DNA of 64,000 nt from Clostridia bacterium UC5.1-1E11 (GCA_001305115.1 BCAA01000003.1:124001-188000); one strand, 5' to 3'; counted from the first letter of the stretch, positions 38,061 through 49,166 are shown. A program made the numbers and translations. The notes: generated by a model not told the origin, from the sequence alone.

Positions 38061-38159
38061 CACCCAATCCTGACGATGGCCCATCCTCCGCAGAGATCGC
38101 CCACGGTCCACAAAGGCGGTATCTGCGGTATGGGTCCAGGAAAATCCAGGCTATATGCA

Positions 38160-38202
38160 AAAGCAGGCGGCTTTGTTTTCCGACAAGGCCGCCTGTTTTT
38201 TA
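38160..38202. terminator. Bidirectional terminator between the NSQ-rich gene and yitT
   Basis: AGGCGGC(T)TTG pairs with CAAGGCCGCCT, followed by T6 on the plus strand and matched by an A/T flank for the minus strand. It directly abuts the YitT stop codon. Confidence 0.85.
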
Positions 38203-39146
38203 TGTCTTTTCGGGTGGGAGTTCCTTCTTCTTACGGTTCTCTTTCAAGATCTGCCGCAGAGATTTGTCATCCGGCTTGATCTCACGGAACCCTTCACCCG
38301 TAATTTCGCCCGCTTCCCCGACAATGATAAATGCATTGGTATCCACTGAATGCACAATGTCGTAAACCTTGCTGACTTCATAGCGCCGCACCGCACAGAG
38401 AAGTACTTCCCCTTCGCGTCCGCTGTACCCACCGCGGGATTTCAGCGCCGTGACGCCGCGATCTAACCCAATCAGAATATTTTGGGCAATCTCCTCATTT
38501 TTTCGGAGATAATAAATAGCACTTTGCCATTCCCCATATCCGTACCATAGAGGATAGCATCAATTAGACGGGTGGAGACAAAGATCGTCAAAAGTGCATA
38601 CAAAGCACTCTCCATACTCTGGAAAGCAAAACCGGAGAATACGATGATAACAAAGTCCACACCCAACATCAACTTGCCCATGGAAAGATGACGGAAATGC
38701 CTTCCCAACAAGCGGGCCACCATATCTGTGCCGCCTGTAGTGCCCCCTCTTGTAAAGACCAGAGCAAGGCCAACTCCTTCCAATACACCGCCAAAGATTG
38801 CCGCCAACATCTGATTTCCCTCATATGGAGGGATGACAACCCCCATAAGGTCAATCGCCGCCGAAGATAAAAGGGTAGCTACAAAGGTTTTAGCAACCAA
38901 TTTATAGCCAATTTCTACAATGGCCCAAATAAAAATCGGGATATTGATGAGAAAAGCCGTAGCACCGATCGGCGTATGGAACAAGTAGTTCAACACAATG
39001 GATAAGCCGGTCACACCACCGGACGCAATGTGATTTGGCGCTGTAAACATCTTAACCGATACAGCATAAATCAAACTGCCCGCCACAAAAAATAGGAGAT
39101 CCTTTGTCAAAGTTTTCGCCCGCTCTTGGGTCAATGGAGCCTTCAT
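38200..39146 (-). CDS. YitT family membrane protein with DUF2179 domain (one frameshift)
   Basis: Membrane part of about five to six helices (LLFFVAGSLIYAVSVKMF..., FTRGGTTGGTDMVARLL) and a C-terminal cytoplasmic DUF2179 domain. Function of the family is unknown. After FIISEK the frame ends early; one extra A at the run 38498-38503 continues as NEEIAQNILIGLDRGVT, GGYSGREGEVLLC, then RRYEVSKVYDIVHSVDTNAFI to the end. Repaired length is about 315 residues, normal for the family. It follows mrnC by about 16 bases. Confidence 0.9.
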
Positions 39147-39162
39147 AGATAGTCCTCCCCTC

Positions 39163-39597
39163 TTAGACCAGCGGATGCGTTTCGTCCGCTCCTTCTAATG
39201 CTTCACAGGCAATCTGAAACAGCATTCGAAGCCGCTCCAGGTCTCCCGATAAGTAAACATAACCAAACAATGCCTCAAACGCCGTAGCAGCATGGTAGTC
39301 CGCCACCTTGGCATTTTTGGGAACATGGCCCACATGGGCGTTGCGCCCGCGATTGTATACAGCAGCTTCTTCCTCTGTCAACAAAGGCAGAAGCTTTTTT
39401 GCTGCAACCGCTTGGGCGCCGCAACAGACCTGCTCAACCGAGCGTTTATGCAGCGCATTGACTGGGCAATTCCCCTGACAAACCAATTTTTCCCGCACAA
39501 ACAATTCGAACACGCCGTCGCCCACAAATGCCAAAGTCAAGGGGCTGAGTTGTTTTGGATTACAGTCCGCGCCAAACAGCCGTTTCACTTTCATCAC
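39163..39597 (-). CDS. mrnC: Mini-ribonuclease 3
   Basis: A 144-residue RNase III catalytic-domain protein without a dsRNA-binding domain. In Firmicutes Mini-III matures 23S rRNA. LAFVGDGVFELFVR is the catalytic signature and LFGYVYLSGD carries the second acidic site. It overlaps obg by four bases; both act in 50S biogenesis. Confidence 0.93.
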   Translation of the reverse strand: MMKVKRLFGADCNPKQLSPLTLAFVGDGVFELFVREKLVCQGNCPVNALHKRSVEQVCCGAQAVAAKKLLPLLTEEEAAVYNRGRNAHVGHVPKNAKVADYHAATAFEALFGYVYLSGDLERLRMLFQIACEALEGADETHPLV

Positions 39598-40865
39598 TCC
39601 ACAAAGTCGAATTCGATCTCATAAATGCTGACCGTGTCGCCCTCTTGAATGCCCGCTTCACGAAGGGCGTCAATCACACCGGTCTGAATGAGAACGCGCT
39701 GGAAATATTGCAGCGATTCATAGTCATCGAAATTGACGGAATTGATGACCTGCAACAGCCACTCGCCCTCCACCATATAAAGGTGATCCTGCTTAGTAAT
39801 TTTGACCGCATGCTTTTCGTAATCCTCCACAGGCTTTTGCGGCAACGGTTCGGGCTCGTAGCGCTTGACCGGCGGTAGTTTACTCAAAAGTTCAGATATA
39901 CGGTTCAAAAGCGGGTCTACATCGTAGCGAATTGCAGCCATAATTGGGAAGAATTCATACCCCTTTGCCTCTACAAAAGCTTTAAACTCTGTAATCTGCT
40001 CCTCTGTTGCAAGGTCACATTTGTTGCCCGCCACAAGCATGGGGCGTTCAGCCAGATCTGGATCAAATTTTTTCAGCTCTGCATTGATGATGTCGAAATC
40101 CTGCTTTGGATCGCGGCCTTCACTGCCCGCCACATCCACCATATGGACCAGAAGGCGGCAGCGGTCAACATGCCGCAGGAATTGATGGCCTAAGCCAACA
40201 CCTTCACCCGCCCCTTCGATCAGTCCGGGGATGTCGGCCATCACAAAGGACCGGCCATCTTTGAGACGCACTACGCCAAGAACCGGTGTGATCGTGGTAA
40301 AATGATAGTTCCCGATGGTCGGCTTTGCTTCACTCACCACAGAAACCAACGTGGATTTTCCCACGTTCGGGTAGCCCACAAGTCCTACGTCCGCCAAAAG
40401 TTTTAATTCCAACACAAGGTCAAAACTCTCGCCCGGCGTGCCTGGCTTTGCAAAGCGGGGCGTCTGGCGGGTAGGCGTGGCAAAGTGCATGTTCCCCCAT
40501 CCACCGCGCCCCCCTTTTGCAATGATCTGCGGTTCGTCGCCCGAGAGATCTGCTAGAATACGGCCGGTTTCCGCCTCTTTGACCAAGGTCCCGCGCGGTA
40601 CTCGAACAACCAAGTCCTTTCCACTCTTCCCGTTGCAACGGGACCCGCGGCCATTTTCCCCGCTGGGAGCAACATATTTTCTTTTATAACGAAAATCTGC
40701 TAATGTGGAAAGGTTGTCATCCACCTGAAAGACAATATTTCCGCCTTTTCCACCATCGCCGCCGTCCGGACCGCCGGAAGCCACGAATTTTTCCCGATGA
40801 AAGGCGACGGCACCGTCGCCCCCATTGCCCGCTTTCACGGTAATTTTGGCATGATCTATAAACAT
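39594..40865 (-). CDS. obg: GTPase Obg
   Basis: A 423-residue ribosome-associated GTPase for 50S assembly and stress/sporulation control. The Gly-rich Obg domain (FIDHAKITVKAGNGGDG...) leads to the G domain with GYPNVGKST (G1), DIPGLIEGA (G3) and NKCDL (G4), and the C-terminal OCT domain. AGGAAAGG decides ATG 40865 rather than the in-frame TTG six codons earlier. It is near rpmA and rplU, the classical neighbourhood. Confidence 0.96.
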   Translation of the reverse strand: MFIDHAKITVKAGNGGDGAVAFHREKFVASGGPDGGDGGKGGNIVFQVDDNLSTLADFRYKRKYVAPSGENGRGSRCNGKSGKDLVVRVPRGTLVKEAETGRILADLSGDEPQIIAKGGRGGWGNMHFATPTRQTPRFAKPGTPGESFDLVLELKLLADVGLVGYPNVGKSTLVSVVSEAKPTIGNYHFTTITPVLGVVRLKDGRSFVMADIPGLIEGAGEGVGLGHQFLRHVDRCRLLVHMVDVAGSEGRDPKQDFDIINAELKKFDPDLAERPMLVAGNKCDLATEEQITEFKAFVEAKGYEFFPIMAAIRYDVDPLLNRISELLSKLPPVKRYEPEPLPQKPVEDYEKHAVKITKQDHLYMVEGEWLLQVINSVNFDDYESLQYFQRVLIQTGVIDALREAGIQEGDTVSIYEIEFDFVE

Positions 40866-40974
40866 ACGAATCCCTTTCCTCAAATCAAGCTGTCAAGAAA
40901 CAGCACTGCGCGTAGAAAAACTTTCTACGCTGACTGATTTAGTATGCCATCTTTTTTCACAGGAAACCGAAAAA

Positions 40975-41003
40975 ATCCCTGCCGAATGGTTCCGGCAGGG
41001 ATT
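40975..41003 (-). terminator. Terminator after rpmA
   Basis: AAATCCCTGCCG / CGGCAGGGATTT with a short loop and A/T flanks, about 20 bases past the L27 stop. Confidence 0.85.
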
Positions 41004-41019
41004 TGTCATTCTGGTAAAA

Positions 41020-41304
41020 TTACTGTTCCACAGCGTAAACGCTGACCTTTTTGCGGTCACGGCCCAAGCGTTCAAACTTGACGCGGCCATCCACCAACGC
41101 AAAGAGGGAATCGTCGGAACCTCTGCCCACGTTCTCGCCCGGATGAATGTGTGTACCGCGCTGCTTCACGAGGATATTGCCAGCCAAAACAAACTGGCCG
41201 TCTGCACGCTTCACACCAAGGCGTTTGGACTCGGAATCACGGCCGTTCTTGGTAGAACCCATTCCTTTTTTATGTGCGAACAGCTGAATATTTATCTTCA
41301 ACAT
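41020..41304 (-). CDS. rpmA: 50S ribosomal protein L27
   Basis: A 94-residue L27, identified by [23 protein letters not shown]. The N-terminus has the Firmicute extension [10 protein letters not shown]; in Staphylococcus the protease Prp removes such an extension before A/H to expose the mature terminus near the peptidyl transferase centre. The neighbouring prp gene supports the same here. Confidence 0.97.
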   Translation of the reverse strand: MLKINIQLFAHKKGMGSTKNGRDSESKRLGVKRADGQFVLAGNILVKQRGTHIHPGENVGRGSDDSLFALVDGRVKFERLGRDRKKVSVYAVEQ

Positions 41305-41307
41305 ACC

Positions 41308-41628
41308 TTACACCTCCACATAGCTTACATTGATATTTTCTGGATATTGTTCCTCAAGCCCCAACATGTGAAGCTTGAAACCCGCGAACAAAACGCGGCA
41401 GTCCCTCGCCGCCTTGGCCGGAATCCGCACAAGCATATAACCTTCTTCGGCTACCGCCTGCGCCTCCACACCGATAATCTCTGTCACCGTGTTGGCCGTC
41501 ATATATGCCGCAGAAGAAACGGCTGCACAAATGACATCGTTGCCTTCTACTCCGCTGCCAGAATGACCACTGATGCGAAATCCAACCAAATCGCCGTCGG
41601 GCCTGGTGAAAAATTCAGCGCAGATCAT
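41308..41628 (-). CDS. prp: Ribosomal-processing cysteine protease Prp
   Basis: A 106-residue protein of the Prp (YsxB) family. The conserved His is in ISGHSGSG and Cys in DVICAAVS. It is expected to cleave the L27 N-terminal extension encoded next door. It abuts rplU (shared base 41628) and is followed by rpmA after three bases. Confidence 0.95.
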   Translation of the reverse strand: MICAEFFTRPDGDLVGFRISGHSGSGVEGNDVICAAVSSAAYMTANTVTEIIGVEAQAVAEEGYMLVRIPAKAARDCRVLFAGFKLHMLGLEEQYPENINVSYVEV

Positions 41629-41936
41629 TACGCATTAATAGCTTCAATCTGCACTTTGGTGTAGGGCTGTCTGTGGCCCATCTTACGCTTCTCACCCTTC
41701 TTGGGCTTATAGGTGAAGACCGTGATCTTCTTGGACTTGCCGTTCTTCAAGACCTTACCGGACACGGATGCGCCCTCCACATACGGTGCGCCGACCTTGA
41801 CGTCGCCATCGTTGTCCAACAGAATGACCTTAAAGTCAACGGTTGCGTCCGCTTCCACAGCAAGCTTCTCAACAAAGATGGTGTCGCCAGCCTGTACTTT
41901 GTACTGCTTGCCGCCAGTTTCAATCACTGCAAACAT
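41628..41936 (-). CDS. rplU: 50S ribosomal protein L21
   Basis: A 102-residue L21 starting [14 protein letters not shown] with the C-terminal [14 protein letters not shown]. First gene of the rplU-prp-rpmA operon with its own promoter and a leader of about 75 bases. Confidence 0.97.
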   Translation of the reverse strand: MFAVIETGGKQYKVQAGDTIFVEKLAVEADATVDFKVILLDNDGDVKVGAPYVEGASVSGKVLKNGKSKKITVFTYKPKKGEKRKMGHRQPYTKVQIEAINA

Positions 41937-42012
41937 GAATTTCTGTTCCTACCTTTACATTAGTCTCGCTACTATCGGGCGGGGAAACCCACTTATAGCC
42001 CGTAATATGCGG
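41937..42012 (-). promoter_or_regulatory. Leader of the rplU operon, possibly an L21 leader
   Basis: The untranslated leader contains GTGGGTTTCCCCGCCC and other short complementary segments. Firmicute rplU operons often have an autoregulatory L21 leader RNA; the match here is positional and by general form only. Confidence 0.45.
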
Positions 42013-42019
42013 CTTATCA

Positions 42020-42048
42020 ATATTAGCACATCCTGTCAAAAAAGTCAA
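42020..42048 (-). promoter_or_regulatory. Promoter of rplU-prp-rpmA
   Basis: TTGACT (42048-42043) and TAATAT (42025-42020) with a spacing of 17 bases. Confidence 0.75.
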
Positions 42049-42061
42049 TCACTTTCCCCAT

Positions 42062-43119
<1,058 letters not shown>

Positions 43120-43145
<26 letters not shown>

Positions 43146-44376
43146 CTTTTGATTCCTCCTGTTCTGAACCATATGCCGCCTGTTCCACCAGGCAGCCGAT
43201 CGTTCCATCTGAAGTTTGTAAGGAGAGCCTGTCCCCCTGATGTACTTGTCCGGCGCTGGTGACCACCTGCCCATCCGCGCCACAGGCAATTGTATATCCG
43301 CGGGAAAGCACCGCCAGCGGGCTGAGCGCATGCAACCGCCCACACAGTTCCGCCAAATAGGCTTCCCTGTCCGCTAATTTCCGTCCCATGCACCCGGAAA
43401 GCTGGGCCGACAGTCCATCTATCCGCATACGTTGAACCGCCAATAGCTCCTGTGGATTGCGCAGGATGCGACTTCCCGTTAAGGCGTCCAATTGTTGACG
43501 GAGCCGTGCCAACTTTGCACGCATGAGGGACGCCATTCGCGCCTCTTGGCCGCGCAGGCTGCAAAGCCAATCTGCCTGATCGGGGACGGCCAACTCCGCC
43601 GCCGCAGATGGCGTTGGCGCGCGCAGATCCGCCACAAAATCACAGATGGTGAAGTCTGTCTCATGGCCGACCGCACTAATCACTGGAATCTTCGAAGCTG
43701 CCACAGCTCGGGCAAGCGTCTCTTCGTTAAACGGCCACAGGTCCTCCAAAGATCCGCCGCCACGGCCCAAGAGGATGACATCAGCACAGCGAAGGCGATT
43801 CATCCGCCGAAGGGCATCAACCATCTGCGGCGCAGCCCCCTCCCCCTGTACCAAAACGGGGCAAAAGATGATTTCCGCCAGCGGCCACCGCCGCGCCAAA
43901 ATCGTGACCATATCGTGTACGGCCGCGCCTGTCGGGGAGGTAATCACCCCGATGCGCATCGGAAAGGGAGGCAGCGACTTTTTGCGGTCTGCGCGAAAAA
44001 GTCCTTCCGCACCCAATTTTTCCTTCAATTGCTCAAAAGCGAGGTTCAAGGCCCCCACGCCGTCCGGCTGGAGATCCTCGATGTAGAGCTGATACTGTCC
44101 AGTCGGCTCGTATACGCCTACATGCCCGCGCGCTATCACCTTCATACCATCCTTCGGTACAAAACGCAGACGCCGCGCATAAGTGGCAAACATCACCGAC
44201 TTGACCACACATTGACTGTCTTTCAAAGAAAGATAAAAATGCCCCGACCGGTAATGGTTCGTAAAATTGGAAATTTCCCCGCTGACAAAGACGCTCGCCA
44301 AATGCGCGTCGCCTTCTAGCAGGGACTTGATATACGTATTCAGTTGTGTAACGGTCAATACGATCGGCTCTACCAT
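43120..44376 (-). CDS. xseA: Exodeoxyribonuclease VII large subunit
   Basis: A 418-residue catalytic subunit that degrades single-stranded DNA. The N-terminal OB fold (VFVSGEISNFTNHYRSGHFY) and the central catalytic domain (ITSPTGAAVHDM, GRGGGSLEDLWPFNEE, SAVGHETDFT) are complete. It lies between the TsaD-like gene and xseB. Confidence 0.96.
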
Positions 44377-44413
44377 GGCTCCACCCCCATTTCGGGATAT
44401 AGGATACGGACAT

Positions 44414-45348
44414 TTAATATGCTCCGGAATATTTCATCTCTGTGAGTACGGCAATCCCAGCCGCATTATCACTGGAAAATGCAGGTTCGGCAAATACAGC
44501 GCCATACTTTTCTGTGAGCGCAGATCGAATGATCCCATTGGACATCACTCCGCCTGCAAAGAGCATGGGCAGCCCGCGGTATTCCTTCTGCAAGGCAGCC
44601 GCCATACCGTCCAAGGCTGCCAGAATGGAGAGAAGACAATACCGTGCCACGTCCTCCCGTGGACAGCCCTCCTCGAGCATCTTTCGGCATTGATTTTCCA
44701 CTCCGGACAGCGAACAGTCCGCCCCTTTCATGGACGGGCGGATAGAAAACAAGGCGTCGGACTGCATCGCCAACTCCTCAAGGTATTTTCCAGCCGGGAA
44801 TGGCAACCCCAACATACCTCCCACACGGTCCACGGCCTGTCCCCCTTTTAAATCAAGCGAGCGGGCGACAATTTCGGTCTGAAAGAGATGTTCCCGATCC
44901 GGCACAACCCGCACCGCCTCGGTTGTACCGCCGGAGACATGGAACGCCAAAAATGGTTTCTTCAAAAAAGAGAGCTTTCCAGCAGAGTAGAGTGCAGCTG
45001 CAATGTGTCCCGCTTGATGGGAAAACGAAAAGAAAGGCACGGAAAGCGCCATTGCCATCGCCTTCGCCGTGCCGGTTCCCACTGTAAAACAGGGCATATA
45101 GGACCCTTCCTGGTCACGCGGCCGGGCAGACGCCCCTACCGCCGTAACCGCTCCGCTTGTTTCCTGGAACAACCGCTCCAGCACCTGCGGAAGCTGCTGA
45201 ACGTGGTGAAAAACAGCGTCACTCTGCCGCAAGCCGAGCTCCCCCTTCCGCACCGGCAACAACATTTTTGCTGGCGTACGGTCCCGTCCGTATATAATGC
45301 GGCTGACGTCGTATAGTTGCTCGTATCGATGCCCAAAGCCTTATGCAT
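44414..45348 (-). CDS. TsaD/Kae1-like protein paralogue (one frameshift)
   Basis: A Kae1-fold (ASKHA) protein common in Clostridia next to nusB/xseA and distinct from true TsaD. GIDTSNYTTSAALY is the phosphate-1 motif, SHQAGHIAAA gives the paired metal histidines and VSGGTTE the second phosphate loop. After VRQQK the frame is lost; one extra A (run 45265-45269) gives MLLPVRKGELGLRQSDAVFHH. Start ATG 45348 overlaps nusB. Whether it makes t6A or has another role is unknown. Confidence 0.82.
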
Positions 45349-45748
45349 GCTTTTCACCGAATTCCTTTGCAACAGAGGCTAATACGCCGTTGACGAATGG
45401 CGCATCCTCTGCCGTCCCATACTTCTTTGCCAGGTCAACCGCCTCATTGATCGAAACGCTGATGGGGATCTCCTGCTCAAATAAAATCTCATAAATTGCA
45501 AGCCGCAGCAGGGACAGGGAAACCTTTGACAAGCGGGTCATCTTCCAACCACGGATATTCTTTTCAATCTGTGCGTCGATCTCCGCCTCATGCTGCTCTG
45601 CGCCCTCTGCAAGACGCTCTGCAAAATCATCCACGATGACATCCTTGGACAGGCCGGCCGCATCGATAATCCGGCTGACGGAGTCCCGATTGATGGTCCT
45701 TTCAAAAGTCAGGACAAACGCCTGCTCTCTGGCTTCGCTTCGTTTCAT
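45341..45748 (-). CDS. nusB: Transcription antitermination factor NusB
   Basis: A 135-residue all-helical protein of the rRNA antitermination complex. SEAREQAFVLTFE at the N-terminus and AIYEILFEQEIPISVSINEAVDLAKKYG near the C-terminus, seen in short pieces, are family hallmarks. Often an Asp23-family gene precedes nusB in Clostridia; it is missing here and a terminator separates nusB from spoIIIAH. Confidence 0.95.
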   Translation of the reverse strand: MKRSEAREQAFVLTFERTINRDSVSRIIDAAGLSKDVIVDDFAERLAEGAEQHEAEIDAQIEKNIRGWKMTRLSKVSLSLLRLAIYEILFEQEIPISVSINEAVDLAKKYGTAEDAPFVNGVLASVAKEFGEKHA

Positions 45749-45780
45749 AAGCTTCCTCCGCGTATCTTGTCAAAATAAGA

Positions 45781-45804
45781 AACCCTCCACAGTCGTGGAG
45801 GGTT
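45781..45804 (-). terminator. Terminator of the spoIIIA operon
   Basis: AACCCTCCAC / GTGGAGGGTT (45781-45790, 45795-45804) with a four-base loop, flanked by A/T tracts, between spoIIIAH and nusB. Confidence 0.85.
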
Positions 45805-45890
45805 CAAAAGATTCGTTCGATTTTCAAACTTCCACGTGGTTATTATACCACAGGATGGAAGAAAAGCACAAGGGAAGCGCCAAAGAAATC

Positions 45891-46475
45891 CTACTGGTTC
45901 TCCACGATTTTGATCTTATCGTAGGAGACGCCCGCCTGCCCGGCCACAATATCCTTGATAACGACCGCATTGTTCGGGTCAGATTCCTTGACCTTTACCA
46001 CCACGTTGCACTCCCCATTTTGCAGGAATACCACGCAGTCCTCAAAGCCCTTGGCCTTGATGAGATTTTCAATATTACTTTCTTTCAAGACATTTTGCGC
46101 TACGACCGCTGCCTGTGCAACCGCGTCCTTCTTCGCGGCATCGCTCTGCTCCGCGTCCTGTAGCACCTTTTCCAAGAGCTCGACCGCCTCATCCCGCGCT
46201 TTCTGTCTACTCAAACGCGCCTGTGTGAAATAATCGTTTGTATCCGCCGGTTGTTCCGTCCCAGAGGAAACCGGTGCGCTGGACGATTCTGCCGGCGCCG
46301 AGGAGGACGGCACGGAGGCATTGACCAGTTGTGCTTCTCCGAGTTCCTTCTGCGAGGTGACCGTGTTCGTTGCAAGCAGCTGATTATCTCCTGAGAATTG
46401 CCAATTCAAATAGACGGCTGCCCCCAGCGCGACGACCAAGGCCGCAAGAACAAGCTGACGTTTTCCGATACCCAT
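45891..46475 (-). CDS. spoIIIAH: Stage III sporulation protein AH
   Basis: About 194 residues: one N-terminal helix (LVLAALVVALGAAVYLNW), a Ser/Ala/Pro-rich linker and a YscJ/FliF-like ring domain (DAVAQAAVVAQNVLKESNIENLIKAKG region). It is the mother-cell channel partner that binds forespore SpoIIQ. ATG 46475 (MGIGKRQ) is preferred to the longer frame. Last gene of the operon. Confidence 0.94.
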   Translation of the reverse strand: MGIGKRQLVLAALVVALGAAVYLNWQFSGDNQLLATNTVTSQKELGEAQLVNASVPSSSAPAESSSAPVSSGTEQPADTNDYFTQARLSRQKARDEAVELLEKVLQDAEQSDAAKKDAVAQAAVVAQNVLKESNIENLIKAKGFEDCVVFLQNGECNVVVKVKESDPNNAVVIKDIVAGQAGVSYDKIKIVENQ

Positions 46476-46548
46476 AAGTATGTACTCCTCCTGTTGTAAA
46501 TTTTCGCCCTGTACTGCAACGCCGGGCACAGCAGTGATCGAAACGGGG

Positions 46549-47115
46549 CTATCCGGTGTCCGCTGCCTTGACCACGCAGACTCGGACCGATGTAATATCC
46601 AACGCCGTGGTTACTGCGTCGATGATGCGCTGCTGTACCACGGGATCGTCCCCGCCATCGCACACGACCACCACCCCCTTGACCACCGGCTGTACTTCTG
46701 TGATGGCCAACGCGCGTTGGGAACCATCGGCATCCTTCACCAAGATGTAATTGGTTTCTGTACTGTCGTTGGAACCGCGGTCCGAGGTGGTCTGGGTACT
46801 GCGTTTCTCCTCCTGGGCGTACACCTGTTCTGCACCTCGTTCCACAGTCACCATCACTTTTGCATTGCCCGCCCCTTGAATATGCGTGACCAATTCCGCA
46901 AGGCTCTGTTCCAGCTCCTCGGTGTACGCCTGTGCGGACTGTGCCGCCGGTTGAGAGGAATTTTCTGGTTCTTTTTCCTTTCCCGGACTGAGCAACCCCG
47001 ACAGGAAGATCAGTGCAATCCCTGCTACCCCTGCGATCACAACCCATTTTCGGCAGGTTTCATTTTCTGCGAGCTTTTCAAACCAGCTCTTTCCTTCATG
47101 TTCCGCCGTCGCCAT
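46549..47115 (-). CDS. spoIIIAG: Stage III sporulation protein AG
   Basis: A 188-residue protein with one transmembrane helix (WVVIAGVAGIALIFLSGLL) and an extracytoplasmic ring-building domain (GAGNAKVMVTVERGAEQVYA). SpoIIIAG forms a large ring in the outer forespore membrane in Bacillus. It overlaps spoIIIAF by about 20 bases. Confidence 0.94.
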   Translation of the reverse strand: MATAEHEGKSWFEKLAENETCRKWVVIAGVAGIALIFLSGLLSPGKEKEPENSSQPAAQSAQAYTEELEQSLAELVTHIQGAGNAKVMVTVERGAEQVYAQEEKRSTQTTSDRGSNDSTETNYILVKDADGSQRALAITEVQPVVKGVVVVCDGGDDPVVQQRIIDAVTTALDITSVRVCVVKAADTG

Positions 47116-47581
47116 GCGCCGTTACCTCCACTTCCAGCCCAAGCGTCTCTCGTAAGCGCGCTTGGGCCCGGGCACAGTCGCCGCCGTACCCCTCGGCCAG
47201 CGTGACTTCCACCCTGTTAATACCTATGCTGTTGTCCGCGTTTGTATCCATCCGCACCACAACTTTTTCACTTTTCACATCCATTTTGCTCAGCTCTGCC
47301 GCCACCAGGTTCTCAATGCTGGACCTTGCCGCAGTTTCCATTTGCGTTTCCACCGTACTTTGCAGTTGTGTATTCTCCTGTGTATGTCCTTCTATCGGAA
47401 AATTCCAGGCAATTTGCACCCCTAAGTTTTTCAGGGGCATCGCCATCGCACAAAGCACAAAGGCCCCCAGGACAAGTTTGACCATCCGTTCCATCGAGCC
47501 GTTCGGCACCAACCCCTGTAGTAGGGCGGCTGCCAAAGCCACCAAGCAGATCGCCGCGCTCCATTCTCGGACCGCCCCCAT
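47096..47581 (-). CDS. spoIIIAF: Stage III sporulation protein AF
   Basis: About 161 residues with two N-terminal helices (AAICLVALAAALLQGLV, LVLGAFVLCAMAMPL) and a C-terminal soluble ring-like domain. GGAGG supports ATG 47581, which overlaps the spoIIIAE stop as TAATG. Part of the SpoIIIA-SpoIIQ feeding-tube apparatus. Confidence 0.93.
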   Translation of the reverse strand: MGAVREWSAAICLVALAAALLQGLVPNGSMERMVKLVLGAFVLCAMAMPLKNLGVQIAWNFPIEGHTQENTQLQSTVETQMETAARSSIENLVAAELSKMDVKSEKVVVRMDTNADNSIGINRVEVTLAEGYGGDCARAQARLRETLGLEVEVTAHGDGGT

Positions 47582-48719
47582 TATCCTCCCCCCTTTCCCA
47601 TCAGCAGGACAATTGCCGTGGAGACAGTCAGGACGGTCAAACAGCACAGCACAATCGCCAGAATCAATTCGACGGCTTTGGCAACTGCTCGCAACAGAGA
47701 AGTGATTTCTTTGAGTTCAAAGATGTCCCCTGCTCCTGCACACACATTCAGCGTTACCATCCAGAGCAGGCACTGCAAAATGACGGGTAAAAAATCAAAG
47801 CGCCAGCCAAAAGGCCAAAGGCTCCTACACCGGATTTTAGGAGTTTGACACAGCCGGTTACTGTCTGTAAAGCATCCCCCAAGGCGCTGCCGACGACGGG
47901 GACAAAACTGCTTACCACGAATTTGGCCGCTTTTGCTGTCGTCTCATCCATAGAGGACGCCACGATGCTATGTACTGTCAGTAAACCGGCAAATACGGTC
48001 ATACAAAACCCCAGCACCCATTTGACCACCTTATGAAAGGCGTTGCAGATACCGCCCAAGTTTACCCCCGGGGAGATGGCGGAAACGATGGAAAGGGCCA
48101 GATAGATGTTCAATCCTGGGACCAAAATGCTGGCGGATAGAATCGAAATCACATTGCCCACCGCCATCATCAGTAGATTGTAAGAACCAGCAGAAGCCGG
48201 CTGTCCCGCCGCCAGCATGATTCCCGCCAGTACCGGCACACAAGCCAGCAGGAAGCCCGCCGCAGCCTGTACGACCTGTGCTGCATGTTCTATACACGCC
48301 ACTACCGGCCCTACCACGGTTGTGCAGACACAGAGCGCGCCAACCATACCGATCACGCCGCCGAGCGGTTTATCCCCCAGGGACAGCTTCATTCCATTGC
48401 ACAATGCGCAAAGCAGCAGAACTGCAATCACCGAAGTCGCGGCCTGCAGGGGGCCCTGCGCGCTTTCCTCCGCCATTCCTCCGATTTCAGAGAAGAGGGA
48501 TTCCGGTGTAATTGCTGTCAACGCCTGCCAATCCGTCCCACGGATACCGAGTTCCTCCAATGCGTTCTGCGTCTCCATGGGAAGTTCTTCCGGCAAGTCG
48601 GCTGCGCCGCTTTCCTCCATCTGTTCTGCATAGTAATCCTCCGTTGTTTCTGCCCGCGCTATGGGTGCAAGGATCGCCAGCAGAAAAAGCGCCAGCATGA
48701 GGCAAACCATCCGTTTCAT
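47581..48719 (-). CDS. spoIIIAE: Stage III sporulation protein AE (one frameshift)
   Basis: A polytopic membrane protein with a signal sequence (MVCLMLALFLLAILAPIARA) and about seven helices, likely the transport core of the channel. The long frame ends early after AGALIF; one extra T at the run 47789-47794 continues as LPVILQCLLWMVTLNVC and the last helices ending GKGGG at 47581. Start ATG 48719 follows AAGGATGG; ATG 48743 is an alternative. Repaired length about 380 residues, normal. Confidence 0.93.
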
Positions 48720-48739
48720 GCGACATCCATCCTTTTTTA

Positions 48740-49129
48740 TCATCCGCCAATCAGTCCAAGAGCCGTCTGCGCAATGTCCTCAAACAATGGCAAGGAGAGC
48801 ACAAGAATGGATATTTTCCCTGCGAGCTCCACTTTAGACGCTAAGGCGCTCTCCCCGGCATCCCGGCAGGAATCGGCCGCAAACTGTGCCAAAAAGCAGA
48901 TTCCCAGTGTTTTAAACAGAATCAAACCGTATTCCTGCGAAAGTCCTACCCCGGAGAGCAAGGTCGTAATCTCGCGCACGGCTGGGGTGAGGTTTAATAA
49001 AATCTCTACCAGGATGACCACCCCGGCGATGATGCTGATAATGACCGCATATTCCTGATTGTACCGCTTAAGTGTCACGGCCAGAATCGCTGCAATCAGC
49101 GCCGCTCCCACAATGCCGATGATGTTCAT
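48740..49129 (-). CDS. spoIIIAD: Stage III sporulation protein AD
   Basis: A 129-residue membrane protein of about four helices (MNIIGIVGAALIAAILAVTL..., YAVIISIIAGVVILVEIL). It is a conserved member of the SpoIIIA channel, complete and directly between spoIIIAC and spoIIIAE. Confidence 0.95.
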   Translation of the reverse strand: MNIIGIVGAALIAAILAVTLKRYNQEYAVIISIIAGVVILVEILLNLTPAVREITTLLSGVGLSQEYGLILFKTLGICFLAQFAADSCRDAGESALASKVELAGKISILVLSLPLFEDIAQTALGLIGG

Positions 49130-49166
49130 CCCTGCACCTCCCCGCCGGGGTGGACGTTTTGCACCG

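Noticed and set aside
37746-38111. A 121-residue hydrophobic Ala/Val/Leu-rich frame on the minus strand
   Set aside because: It is the antisense of the Asn/Ser/Gln-rich gene, has no ribosome site, and its hydrophobicity follows automatically from the repetitive codons on the plus strand.
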